Assembly (NCBI GenBank): GCA_012511485.1
Contig: JAAZFZ010000085.1
Coordinates: 1-11,632 of the forward strand
Origin: Clostridiales bacterium
GTDB lineage: Bacteria; Bacillota; Clostridia; Oscillospirales; Acutalibacteraceae
Direction of reading: 5' to 3'
Length of the DNA: 11,632 nucleotides
The notes beneath the pieces were generated by a model. The model worked only from the letters and a program-made list of their open reading frames with translations, was not told the DNA's origin and made no database searches. Made by a program: the position numbers and the translations under genes. This document shows positions 1 through 7,786 of the stretch, piece after piece; position 1 is the stretch's first letter; every line of letters begins with the position of its first letter.

Positions 1-1
1 T

Positions 2-727
2 TTTCAGGACAACAAGGGCATGCACGGCGCCCACAATTTAGCCTATGGGAACATAGACACCGAAATAAACACCTGCATAGACTCGGATGACTATATGCCC
101 GATGATGCCGTTGAAAAGATAGTCGGGTTTTGGAAAAGCTGTGACAGGGATGAAAAGGTCTGCGGATTTCTTGCCCTTGACGCATATTCTAATGGCGAAA
201 TTATAGGTGGCAGGATACCCGAAAACATCAAACGGGCAACATCCTATGAATACTACTACAAATACGGCGTCAAGGGTGACAAAAAATTCATCCTTCGCAG
301 CGATTTGACAAGGGATAATCCCTACCCGATTTTTGAGGGCGAAAAATATGTCAACCTTGCCACAAAATACAGCCTGCTTGATAGGGACTATGAGCTGCTT
401 TGCCTCAATGAGGTTGTCTGCATTGTTAAATATTTGCCGGACGGGTCATCAAGTAATATGTTCAAGCAGTATCTAAGGAACCCCAAAGGCTTTGCCTACA
501 GCAGAAAGCTTTGCATGAGCCTGCCTGATGTCAGCATGAAATTCAGGTTCAATCAAGCTGTTCACTATGTTTCAAGCTGTATTATTTCAAGGAACAGGGC
601 CTGGCTTAAAGAATCTCCTCGCAAATTGCTCACGCTTTTTGCCTCTCCTTTTGGATTAATGCTGTTTGTATATATAAAGAGCAAAACAAAAGGCAATAAA
701 AATCTCACCCTTCGAGGTATACGATGA
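2..727 (+). CDS. Glycosyltransferase family 2, 5'-truncated by the window edge
   Basis: Likely transfers a sugar from a nucleotide donor to a lipid-linked repeat unit at the cytoplasmic face of the membrane. The frame is open from the first bases of the window, upstream of the first ATG at 20. The residues before that ATG (QDNKG) continue naturally into the GT2 pattern of Asn-Gly, then a conserved Asn, then Asp-x-Asp-Asp. The metal- and donor-binding motif DSDD is at 80-91, followed by the usual YMPDDAVEK-type helix. The true start therefore lies outside the window and ATG 20 is internal. About 241 residues remain, including the acceptor half of the domain and a basic C-terminus. What is missing is the N-terminal Rossmann strand (normally VSVIVPVYN). 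The stop overlaps the next start by ATGA at 724-727, which implies translational coupling. Sugar specificity cannot be read from the sequence. Confidence 0.85.
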   Translation, partial: FQDNKGMHGAHNLAYGNIDTEINTCIDSDDYMPDDAVEKIVGFWKSCDRDEKVCGFLALDAYSNGEIIGGRIPENIKRATSYEYYYKYGVKGDKKFILRSDLTRDNPYPIFEGEKYVNLATKYSLLDRDYELLCLNEVVCIVKYLPDGSSSNMFKQYLRNPKGFAYSRKLCMSLPDVSMKFRFNQAVHYVSSCIISRNRAWLKESPRKLLTLFASPFGLMLFVYIKSKTKGNKNLTLRGIR

Positions 728-1818
728 GAGAACTAATTATTATGACAATTATAGCCTTCGTTACTGCAGCATTTGCAGAGAGGAGGCCGTCACGAAGGTT
801 GGGGGGTCTCGGCTACCCCAAGCCCAACATAATTGCTTTCATTCTGCCCGCGATTATGTTTACCGTCTATTCCGGCCTGCGTCAGCGTTGCGGAGATACA
901 TATTACTATATTCATTCGTATGAACTTTTGCAGGAAGGCATGGATATGCCCAAATTTACCTTCCGCGGTAACCAGATGTTTGAAATCCTGCAATGGTTAT
1001 GCCGAAGGGTGACGGATGATGCTCAGCTCTTTATTTTTATCTGTGCCGTCATAAGCCTTGTTCCGGTTATTTATATTCTTTATAAATACTCCTACCCCTT
1101 CGATTTAAGTATTTTTCTGTTTGTTACAATGGGTTATTTCTCCCTCTCAATGAACGGAATGAGGCAGTATGTTGCGGCAGGGATTTTGGTTTTAGGCACC
1201 AAATACTTTTTGTCCGAAAGGAAGGGAGCATGGTATAAGTTTATTTTGATAGCGTTGATAGCTTATCTGTTCCACTCCAGCGCAATAATAATGATACCCC
1301 TGTTTTTTATAACAAGACGAAAGGCATGGACTCCGCTCACATTTATAATATTAACTGCAAGCGTTTTTTTCTTCATGATGTTTCAGGATTTGCTGCCCTC
1401 GTTTTTGGGGTTTATTGAAGACTCGACATATGACCGATATGTTGAAAACAAGTGGTTTACCAGCGGGCAGGAGGGCGGCTCCTCCATAGAGAGGGTTTTT
1501 GTTATGGCAGTGCCTGTTGTGCTCTCTTATATGGCAAGGCATAGACTCGCCCTGCTTGGCAGAAAAGGGGATATTCTCGTTAATCTTGCAGTCGTGAATT
1601 TCGCAATATCTATCATTTCTCTTAATAACTGGATATTTACAAGGTTTTCAATTTATCTGGGCACATATCTGATTATTCTTATTGCATGGGTTGTCACTCA
1701 GGGCTTCAATAATAAAAGCGCAAGGTACTTTTATATTATGTGCATAGCTTTATACTGCTTTTATTTTTATGAGCTTAGATACTCGATTCAAGACTACTGG
1801 AGTCCGTACTTTTCATAA
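724..1818 (+). CDS. EpsG-family membrane protein, probable polysaccharide polymerase (Wzy-like)
   Basis: A 364-residue polytopic membrane protein with roughly nine to ten hydrophobic segments, for example around residues 3-18, 35-52, 98-120, 127-158, 170-196 and 202-231. It matches the EpsG family: an early extracytoplasmic stretch with a Gly-Asp-Thr-Tyr-Tyr sequence near residue 57, then a Gly-Met-Arg-Gln motif (about residues 145-148) in the middle of the membrane domain. EpsG proteins occupy the place of Wzy in Firmicute EPS loci and are thought to join undecaprenyl-linked repeat units outside the membrane; that role is inferred here from family and context. The start is ATG 724, overlapping the preceding stop, with GAGGT at 714-718. 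It is the only polymerase candidate in the window. Confidence 0.85.
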   Translation: MRELIIMTIIAFVTAAFAERRPSRRLGGLGYPKPNIIAFILPAIMFTVYSGLRQRCGDTYYYIHSYELLQEGMDMPKFTFRGNQMFEILQWLCRRVTDDAQLFIFICAVISLVPVIYILYKYSYPFDLSIFLFVTMGYFSLSMNGMRQYVAAGILVLGTKYFLSERKGAWYKFILIALIAYLFHSSAIIMIPLFFITRRKAWTPLTFIILTASVFFFMMFQDLLPSFLGFIEDSTYDRYVENKWFTSGQEGGSSIERVFVMAVPVVLSYMARHRLALLGRKGDILVNLAVVNFAISIISLNNWIFTRFSIYLGTYLIILIAWVVTQGFNNKSARYFYIMCIALYCFYFYELRYSIQDYWSPYFS

Positions 1819-1830
1819 GGGGGGATTTAG

Positions 1831-2544
1831 TTGATACCGAAAGTAATACACTACTGCTGGTTTGGCAGAGGCGAAAAACCCAAGCTGGTTTTGAAATGCA
1901 TTGCAACCTGGCACAAGCTGCTCCCCGACTATGAAATAAAGGAATGGAACGAGGACAATTTTGATATTAATTTAAACGACTTTGTCAGGCAGGCATATGA
2001 AAACAGGAATTTTGCTTTTGTCAGTGATTACATAAGAGCCCGCATTTTATATAGCTTGGGCGGAATTTATCTAGACACGGATGTTGAGGTTTTAAAAAGC
2101 TTTGACCGTTTCCTTGACGAAAAGATGTTTGTCGGTTTTGAGGAAAAGCAATTCGTCGGCACCTGTGTTATGGGCGCTCAGAAAGGGCACCCGTTGCTAA
2201 AAAGCTACATGGCGCACTATGAAAATACCCCATATGTGCTCGAGGACGGCAGATTCTACAGTGACACCAATGTTGTTCTTCTCACGGCAATGCTTGAAAA
2301 AAGGGGTTTGTGCCGAAACGACGAATACCAGTGCGTTGACGAGGTGAGCGTTTATCCCAGAACCTTTTTCAGCCCATACGATTATATTAACGGCAAAAGC
2401 TTTATTACAGAAAACAGCTATGCAATTCACCACTTCGCAAAGCTCTGGCTTCCCAAAAGAACCAGACTAAAATCCGATATAAAAAGGGTGCTTGTTAGAA
2501 TCTTGGGCTCAGGCTTAGTTTCAAAGCTCAGGGGGCGGAAATGA
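1831..2544 (+). CDS. GT32-like glycosyltransferase with DxD motif (Gly_transf_sug type)
   Basis: A 237-residue cytosolic glycosyltransferase. It opens with IPKVIHYCWFG, the typical first strand of capsular GT32-type (OCH1-like) enzymes. The middle carries the family signature Ser-Asp-Tyr-x-Arg, a Leu/Gly-Gly stretch, then Tyr-Leu-Asp-Thr-Asp, with the metal/nucleotide-sugar-binding Asp at residues 82 and 84. Near the C-terminus is the usual AIHHFAKLW block. The start is TTG 1831: a very strong Shine-Dalgarno, AAGGGGGGA at 1817-1825, lies five bases upstream, and translation from here gives the conserved N-terminus exactly. The stop overlaps the next ATG at 2541-2544. The family includes mannosyl-, galactosyl- and glucosyltransferases, so the donor is unknown. 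Confidence 0.85.
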   Translation: MIPKVIHYCWFGRGEKPKLVLKCIATWHKLLPDYEIKEWNEDNFDINLNDFVRQAYENRNFAFVSDYIRARILYSLGGIYLDTDVEVLKSFDRFLDEKMFVGFEEKQFVGTCVMGAQKGHPLLKSYMAHYENTPYVLEDGRFYSDTNVVLLTAMLEKRGLCRNDEYQCVDEVSVYPRTFFSPYDYINGKSFITENSYAIHHFAKLWLPKRTRLKSDIKRVLVRILGSGLVSKLRGRK

Positions 2545-3746
2545 AAAAAAAGATTATCATTATCGCCCAAAGCATGGAAATCGGAGGAATAGAGCGAAGT
2601 GCGGTTGGTCTGATAAATGCAATTGATTCAAGCAAATATGATGTTGATTTGCTGTTGTTTTCAAGAAAGGGAGAGTTTTTGCCGCTTGTGACTGAGAAAT
2701 GCAATGTTCTGCCTGAAATACCTCAGTGCGCAACAATGCTTAAATCCATAAAAGAGACGTTGCTTTCCGGCCACCCTTTTATGGCTGCCTCAAGGCTTAT
2801 TTCAAAAATAGAAACTGACAGAAAATTCAGAAAAAGCGGGTATGGAAGCGACGCTCTCGTTTTTGCCAACCTCCAGTCTATGTGGGATAAATCGGTGTGC
2901 CTTATGCCTGAATTAAAAGAGGAATATGACGCCGTGCTGGGCTTCATGTGGCCGCACCATTTTGCCGCCGGCAAAATAAGGGCGAAGAAGAAAATTGCAT
3001 GGGTGCATACCGACTACACAAAAGCGGCACTCAACTTTGAGGCAGACAGAAAAATATGGAACAGCTTTGACTATATTGTAGTGGTATCTGACGAATGCGG
3101 GGAAGCCTTTAAAAGCGTATATCCCTCCCTTTCCAAAAAGGTTGTAACAATAGAAAATATTCTCTCCACAGAGTTCGTAAGAGCGCAGGCAGAGGAGGAT
3201 GCTCCCTCTGAAATGAAAACAGATGCGATTAAGATTCTGACAGTGGGCAGATTTTGCTACGCCAAGGCATTTGATAATGCCGCACGAATTTGCAAAATCC
3301 TTCTTGACAGAGGCATGAACATAAAATGGTACGCTTTGGGCTACGGAACTGAGGAAGAAAAGATTAAGAGCCTTGTCCTTGAGCTGGGGATTGAGGAAAG
3401 GTTCATTTTTCTGGGCAAAAGGGTTAACCCATATCCGTTTATAAAGGCTTGTGATATATATGTTCAGCCCTCAAGGTACGAGGGCAAGGCTGTGACAGTC
3501 CGTGAGGCACAAATGCTGGGCAAGCCTGTCATGATAACGGATTTTATAACCGCAAGGGGTCTGGTCAGGGACGGATTCGATGCCGTCATATCGCCCATGG
3601 CAACCGATAGGGCAGCCGATACCCTACAAATGCTTATCGAAAACGGGGAATTAAGGCAAAGGCTTTCACAAAATGCTCTCGTTTCCGATTACAGCAATTC
3701 AGGCTACATTGAAAGGTTATTTGAAATAATAGAGGCAGGTGAATGA
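2541..3746 (+). CDS. Glycosyltransferase family 4 (GT-B fold), intact copy
   Basis: A 401-residue GT-B enzyme expected to add a sugar from a nucleotide donor to the growing lipid-linked oligosaccharide. The N-terminal domain begins with a beta strand and the glycine loop MEIGGIERS (acceptor side) and contains HTDY with His at residue 156. The C-terminal donor-binding domain contains TVGRF, FLGKRVNPYPFIKACDIYV, and the GT4 EX7E motif at Glu314 and Glu322 (EGKAVTVRE), which normally contacts the donor. ATG 2541 overlaps the preceding stop and has a GGGGGCGG ribosome binding site just upstream. The codons after the start include an eight-A run (2544-2551). It is a close paralogue of the interrupted gene at 5428-6609 and can serve as the reference for what that gene has lost. 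Confidence 0.9.
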   Translation: MKKKIIIIAQSMEIGGIERSAVGLINAIDSSKYDVDLLLFSRKGEFLPLVTEKCNVLPEIPQCATMLKSIKETLLSGHPFMAASRLISKIETDRKFRKSGYGSDALVFANLQSMWDKSVCLMPELKEEYDAVLGFMWPHHFAAGKIRAKKKIAWVHTDYTKAALNFEADRKIWNSFDYIVVVSDECGEAFKSVYPSLSKKVVTIENILSTEFVRAQAEEDAPSEMKTDAIKILTVGRFCYAKAFDNAARICKILLDRGMNIKWYALGYGTEEEKIKSLVLELGIEERFIFLGKRVNPYPFIKACDIYVQPSRYEGKAVTVREAQMLGKPVMITDFITARGLVRDGFDAVISPMATDRAADTLQMLIENGELRQRLSQNALVSDYSNSGYIERLFEIIEAGE

Positions 3747-3747
3747 A

Positions 3748-4335
3748 TTGGTTATAAAAAGCCGTGAGATGCTCCGGGAATACATCAGAGCCGACCTTTT
3801 CAGATACTGCGGCAAAACTGACAAAAAAAGCCTGCGCAAATTCAAAAAAAAATCCGCAGGCTTCCGTTTTACTTACTATATGAGAATGTGCAATTACTAT
3901 CGTAACCGCCGAATTTTGAAATATATTATTTTTCCCTTCTATAAGATAAAAAAGAACAGGGCTGGCATAAAATTCGGTTATGACATTTATGAATTGACGG
4001 ATATCGGCAAAGGTTTTCATATTGCGCATATGAGCGGCATCGTTATTCACAAGGATGCTGTGCTCGGTGAGAATGTGAGCATTTCGCATTGTGTCACAAT
4101 CGGCCAGACTATTAAGAAAGGTGAAATCCATATTCCTGTCATCAGAAACAATGTTTACATAGCGCCGGGTGCCAAGGTGATAGGAGATATAAGGGTAGGA
4201 AACTTTGTGGCAATAGGTGCAAATGCCGTGGTGACAAAGGATGTGCCGGACAATGCCGTCGTTGCTGGAGTTCCTGCAAAGGTTCTATCCTTTAACGGGG
4301 TGGGCGAATATGTTATAAACCCTTATATCGGTTAA
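3748..4335 (+). CDS. Serine-acetyltransferase-like left-handed beta-helix O-acetyltransferase
   Basis: A 195-residue acyltransferase of the hexapeptide-repeat (LbH) superfamily, SAT-like branch, likely O-acetylating a sugar of the repeat unit with acetyl-CoA. The N-terminal helical part (to about residue 75) reads like a short CPS serine acetyltransferase. The beta-helix then runs GKGFHIAHMSGIVIHKDAVLG and continues with NVSISHCVTIG and the C-terminal VPDNAVVAGVPAKVL. His94 and His101 are candidates for the catalytic His. It is shorter than CysE, and no cysteine biosynthesis gene is adjacent, so a sugar acceptor is more likely than serine. The start is placed at TTG 3748 because AGGTGA (3737-3742) is correctly spaced from it and the product starts MVIKSREMLREY as in relatives. 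GTG 3739 would sit on top of the ribosome binding site. The gene contains a nine-A run at 3844-3852. Confidence 0.85.
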   Translation: MVIKSREMLREYIRADLFRYCGKTDKKSLRKFKKKSAGFRFTYYMRMCNYYRNRRILKYIIFPFYKIKKNRAGIKFGYDIYELTDIGKGFHIAHMSGIVIHKDAVLGENVSISHCVTIGQTIKKGEIHIPVIRNNVYIAPGAKVIGDIRVGNFVAIGANAVVTKDVPDNAVVAGVPAKVLSFNGVGEYVINPYIG

Positions 4336-4363
4336 AAGGATGACGGAGGGAGGGTTAATTAGC

Positions 4364-5410
4364 TTGGAAATTTTAATTTCGGTGATAGTCCCTGTCTATA
4401 ATGCGGAGAAATATCTCAGCGTATGTATAGATTCTCTCATCGGTCAGACTGTGTTTGATAAAATTGAAATTATCATCATTGATGACGGCTCGACCGACAG
4501 CTCTCCGAAAATATGCGACTCTTATTCTCAAAAGCATGAGAATATTGAAGTCATTCATCAGCAAAATGCCGGAGTGAGTGCCGCACGCAACTGCGGTATT
4601 GAGAAGGCAAGAGGCAAGTACATAGGATTCGCTGATGCCGACGATTATTTATACCCGGAAATGTATGAAAGGCTTTTTAACCTTGCGGAGGCAACCGGCT
4701 CTGATATTTCCTTGTGCGGCTTTCTTCACCCGTTTCCCGACAAGGATGTGATAATAACCTACCCCTTTGAACAAAACACGCTGCTTAACAGGGACTATAT
4801 CAGGCAGGTTATTTGCCCGTTCATGCTCAGAAACAACACTATGAATTCCGTCTGGAACAAGATTTTCAGAAGGGACTTGATAGTCGGGAATTCAATTATC
4901 CTGAGTCCGGGCAAAAAGCTCGGGGAGGATAGGGAGTTTTTCCTGAGAGCCTTGAGCAAGGCAGAGGGCATAAGCTATTCAGACTATACGGGTTACTATT
5001 ACCGTTATGTTGAAGGCAGCACAATTCAAAAGCCAAAACTTGATTATGCAGATACAATCCTTGAGCAATATGATCTTGACATTGAGCTGTTCGGCTCTCT
5101 GGGAATAAAAAAAGAGGAGATTGAAAGCATCTGCATTTTTAGCACAGCATCTCAAACTCTTTGCGCTCTCTCCTTTGCAAACAACAAATTAAAGGGTGCG
5201 GCAAGAACTGCCGTAATGAAGAGCATTATAGAAAACGAGCGAATCAGGGAGCTTCTTTTCGGCTCTTGGGATAAGCTGATGCACACCTGCAACAATTTTG
5301 ACAGGCTGCTTCTTATAATGATGAAAAAAAACAGCATAATCGGCATTCGCGCGGTTATGACAGCCATGAAAATCAAGGTCCGGCTTTATAACACAATCAA
5401 ACGGCTTTAA
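4364..5410 (+). CDS. Glycosyltransferase family 2 (GT-A fold)
   Basis: A 348-residue GT2 enzyme, cytoplasmic and probably membrane-associated, that would add one sugar to the repeat unit. The order of motifs is canonical: SVIVPVYNAEKYL at the N-terminus, IIIIDDGSTDSS, then VSAARNCGIEKARG, then the donor/metal motif Asp-Ala-Asp-Asp (residues 91-94). A later LGEDREF supplies the acceptor-side acidic pair. The C-terminal 100 residues are helical and basic. The start is placed at TTG 4364. A GGAGGGAGGG ribosome binding site lies at 4345-4354, nine bases upstream, and would be inside the coding region if ATG 4340 were used; the eight extra residues from 4340 are not family-like. The preceding gene ends 28 bases earlier. 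Confidence 0.88.
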   Translation: MEILISVIVPVYNAEKYLSVCIDSLIGQTVFDKIEIIIIDDGSTDSSPKICDSYSQKHENIEVIHQQNAGVSAARNCGIEKARGKYIGFADADDYLYPEMYERLFNLAEATGSDISLCGFLHPFPDKDVIITYPFEQNTLLNRDYIRQVICPFMLRNNTMNSVWNKIFRRDLIVGNSIILSPGKKLGEDREFFLRALSKAEGISYSDYTGYYYRYVEGSTIQKPKLDYADTILEQYDLDIELFGSLGIKKEEIESICIFSTASQTLCALSFANNKLKGAARTAVMKSIIENERIRELLFGSWDKLMHTCNNFDRLLLIMMKKNSIIGIRAVMTAMKIKVRLYNTIKRL

Positions 5411-5427
5411 AAAACCGGGGAGTGAAA

Positions 5428-5904
5428 ATGAAGAAAAGACTTTTATTTATCATGCCCTCTCTTTCGAGCGGCGGGGCGGAAAAAAGCCTTGTTACGCTGC
5501 TTGCTTTGTTGAATTATGATTGCTACGATGTTGACCTTTTTCTGTTCAGAAAAAAGGGGCTTTTTATCGGCAGAGTGCCTCCGCAGGTTAATGTCATAAC
5601 GGCAGGGGAGGACTATGAGCTTTTTGACGGTGAAATTAAAAAAGCAATCAAGGGCTTTCTTAAAAAAGGAAGGCTTAAATACGCTATTGACCGCATCAGG
5701 TATTCATTTGCGCTCAGAAGAAGTAAAGAAAAAAGGGATAGGGCGGCATGGAAATACCTGAGCAGAGTTCTTCCCGAGTCGAAAAAGGAATATGATTCTG
5801 CAATAGGCTACCTTGAGGGGACATCTGTCTATTACTGCATTGATAAGGTAAGGGCAAAAAGAAAAGTCGGGTATCTGCATACGGATTACAACAGAATCAT
5901 TTGA
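5428..5904 (+). CDS. N-terminal fragment of the interrupted GT4 (acceptor domain)
   Basis: This piece of 158 residues would be translated as it stands from ATG 5428. It starts MKKRLLFIMP, has the SSGGAEKS glycine loop, and runs to HTDYNRII, where the TGA stops it. It covers most but not all of the N-terminal Rossmann domain: the strand that follows in the paralogue (FDYIVVVS there, LDSIVAVS here) lies after the stop. It lacks every donor-binding motif, so it would not be catalytic alone. Confidence 0.5.
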   Translation: MKKRLLFIMPSLSSGGAEKSLVTLLALLNYDCYDVDLFLFRKKGLFIGRVPPQVNVITAGEDYELFDGEIKKAIKGFLKKGRLKYAIDRIRYSFALRRSKEKRDRAAWKYLSRVLPESKKEYDSAIGYLEGTSVYYCIDKVRAKRKVGYLHTDYNRII

Positions 5905-5949
5905 CAAAAATCAATAGATGAGGAGTATTTTATTAAGCTTGACAGTATT

Positions 5950-6609
5950 GTGGCCGTTTCACAAAAATGCTGCGATATTTTTAACGGGATTTTCCCGCAG
6001 CTATGCGATAAGACAATAGTAATTAAAAACATAATCTCCGAAAAAATAATAGTTTCTTTGGCTCAATGCAATGAAAGGCTTTTTAGTCCATGTGCCGGCG
6101 AAACAATAATTCTTACAATCGGGAGGCTTTCTCCACCTAAAGGAATTGACAATGCGGTCCTTGCCTGTGCCCACCTTATTGAAATGGGATACAGCGTTAA
6201 ATGGTATCAGATAGGAGTAGGTGAGTTGTGGGCTCAGATTGAGGGGCTTATCAAAGCAAAGCATCTTGAAAAGAGCTTTTTTATGCTCGGTGAGAGGGAA
6301 AACCCATATCCGTATATAAAGCAATGCGACATCTATGTTCAACCGTCAAATTATGAGGGCAAGGCAATTGCAGTTGACGAGGCAAAATGCCTGCACAAGC
6401 CGATTGTAGTTACAAATTTTGATACGGTATTCGACCAGATAGAGGATGGCGTCAACGGCCTTGTTGCAAAAAAAGACCCGCAGGATATAGCTATAAAAAT
6501 TAAATCCTTAATCGATAGCCCGGAAAAGTGCAAAGAGCTTTCCGATAATCTAAAAAAACAAAAAACGGGCAATGAGGAAGAGCTTGAAAAATTCTGTTGC
6601 ATTATTTAA
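5950..6609 (+). CDS. C-terminal fragment of the interrupted GT4 (donor-binding domain)
   Basis: From the first usual in-frame start, GTG 5950, a 219-residue product would hold the complete donor-binding domain with TIGRL, the NPYPYIKQCDIYV block and the EX7E pair. It ends in the family-typical GNEEELEKF. GTG 5950 has no well-spaced ribosome binding site. A strong GAGGAG lies at 5920-5925 but is six bases from an in-frame ATT (5932), which is only a rare start codon. Independent translation is therefore possible but weakly supported. Confidence 0.4.
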   Translation: MAVSQKCCDIFNGIFPQLCDKTIVIKNIISEKIIVSLAQCNERLFSPCAGETIILTIGRLSPPKGIDNAVLACAHLIEMGYSVKWYQIGVGELWAQIEGLIKAKHLEKSFFMLGERENPYPYIKQCDIYVQPSNYEGKAIAVDEAKCLHKPIVVTNFDTVFDQIEDGVNGLVAKKDPQDIAIKIKSLIDSPEKCKELSDNLKKQKTGNEEELEKFCCII

Positions 6610-6631
6610 AAATAAATTTGAGGTGTTACTG

Positions 6632-7786
6632 GTGATGCTTGCAGTTATTGTGCTTTCATTTATAACGGGATTATTTATTGCAGCCGTTCTTTTTGATGTT
6701 GTTCCCTCAGTGCTCACATGGCTCCGGCGGATACATATCGGGCGATGGACAGATGAAAAAGATTGGAAAAAGGCGGTTAACAGCGCCGGATTAAAATGGC
6801 TTAAGAAAACTCCGAGCGTCCCTGTTAGCGACAATACAAGGCTCACTATAATTGAAAGATTAAGGGGCAGCTATAAAAGCAAAAAAATACAGGCGTGGCA
6901 GCAGGCCGCTCTCCTTATGGGTGCAAACGACTGCACGGAACCGGAGGCTCAGAGGGTCAGTGAGGCTTTTATTAAGCAAAAAATTGATTTTTCGACAGGA
7001 GAATGGAAGGAAAACATCAACAGCGTGGACTCCGCAATGCTCGCCTTTGCAATCCTCAGCAGCAGGGGCATTGACAAGCAAGCCATTCGCCCCGCAATGA
7101 AAAGCACTGCCGATATGCTGTTTGAATCGGCTTTGAAATACTCTACGGTGCCATACGATTCTTCGATTCCCGATATTAGATTCGTCGATACTGTAGGAAT
7201 GATATGCCCATTCCTCTTTCTCTACGCAAAGGAGTATAACTGCCCACAGGCTTTTGAGCTTGCCTTGCGGCAGCTTACGGAATACCTTGAATTCGGTGTT
7301 GATAAAATTACAGGTCTGCCTCAGCATTGTTTTAACAAGAAAAACAATGCCCGCCTCGGAATAGCGGGTTGGGGCAGGGGTTGCGCATGGCTTTGCCTTG
7401 CCCTCGCCGAAAGCCTGAACGCGGTGGGCGAAAGCCCGGCGGCAGCGCCGATAACCGAAAAAATGAAAGAGCTTGCCGAAAAGCTGGTTGACTATCAGCT
7501 TGAGGAAGGCGCATGGAGCCGCCAGATACTCGGCGAAAGTGTCGGAGAATCCTCGGCAACCGCAGTTATCGGCTGGTTCATGAAAGAAGCATATAAGCTG
7601 ACCTCACAAGATAAATATAAAATATCCTTTGAAAATGCTGTTCGTTACCTTATGAGCAGAACCCGCAGGGACGGTGTTGTCGATTTTGCTCAGGGCGATA
7701 CGAAGAGTATCGGTTTTTATTCCGCAAGGCTCGCTCCGTTGCCGGCGGCACAGGGTTTTGCTATGAAGCTTACCTTCTTTTATTGA
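6632..7786 (+). CDS. Membrane-anchored GH88/GH105-like (alpha/alpha)6-barrel protein
   Basis: A 384-residue protein with one N-terminal membrane segment (about residues 2-25, VIVLSFITGLFIAAVLF) followed by an all-helical domain resembling unsaturated glucuronyl/rhamnogalacturonyl hydrolases. Visible family features are Asp186 in FVDTVGMICPFL (position of the catalytic Asp), His232 in LPQHC, the WxRGxxW motif at residues 247-253 (GWGRGCAWL), Trp295-Ser-Arg297, and ESSATA at 306-311. Known members hydrate the 4,5-double bond of lyase-generated uronic-acid ends; no polysaccharide lyase is in this window, so the substrate here is unknown. Relatives do occur in Firmicute CPS loci, and trimming or release of polymer is an inference. 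The start is GTG 6632 (or ATG 6635) because GAGGTG at 6620-6625 is well spaced. ATG 6572 would overlap the preceding gene by 38 bases and has no ribosome binding site. Confidence 0.75.
   Translation: MMLAVIVLSFITGLFIAAVLFDVVPSVLTWLRRIHIGRWTDEKDWKKAVNSAGLKWLKKTPSVPVSDNTRLTIIERLRGSYKSKKIQAWQQAALLMGANDCTEPEAQRVSEAFIKQKIDFSTGEWKENINSVDSAMLAFAILSSRGIDKQAIRPAMKSTADMLFESALKYSTVPYDSSIPDIRFVDTVGMICPFLFLYAKEYNCPQAFELALRQLTEYLEFGVDKITGLPQHCFNKKNNARLGIAGWGRGCAWLCLALAESLNAVGESPAAAPITEKMKELAEKLVDYQLEEGAWSRQILGESVGESSATAVIGWFMKEAYKLTSQDKYKISFENAVRYLMSRTRRDGVVDFAQGDTKSIGFYSARLAPLPAAQGFAMKLTFFY

Larger units (their letters stand above)
5428..6609 (+). pseudogene. Glycosyltransferase family 4 interrupted by an in-frame TGA at 5902-5904
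   Basis: Two open segments (5428-5904 and 5905-6609) lie in the same frame and are separated only by one TGA, codon 159 of about 393. Together they align end to end with the intact GT4 at 2541-3746 without a gap at the break: HTDY and its downstream helix precede and follow the stop in both. The N-terminal part has the LSSGGAEKS loop. The C-terminal part has TIGRL, ENPYPYIKQCDIYV and the EX7E glutamates at codons 310 and 318. Other genes here end in TGA, so TGA is a genuine stop in this genome. The rest of the frame is clean, so the lesion is either recent, a sequencing error, or tolerated. The start is ATG 5428, five bases after GGAG. A native enzyme would add a sugar to the repeat unit; as read, it should be inactive unless the halves are made separately or the stop is read through. 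Confidence 0.75.

Noticed and set aside
5902..5904. Selenocysteine or reassigned TGA reading of the GT4 stop
   Set aside because: No SECIS-like hairpin is obvious directly downstream, GT4 enzymes have no known selenoproteins, the site is not catalytic, and TGA terminates neighbouring genes.
5901..5931. Perfect TTGACA -35 overlapping the nonsense TGA, with TATTTT downstream
   Set aside because: Spacing to TATTTT is 19 bases and that -10 matches only four of six positions. The TTGACA arises partly from the stop codon itself, so chance is the simpler explanation.
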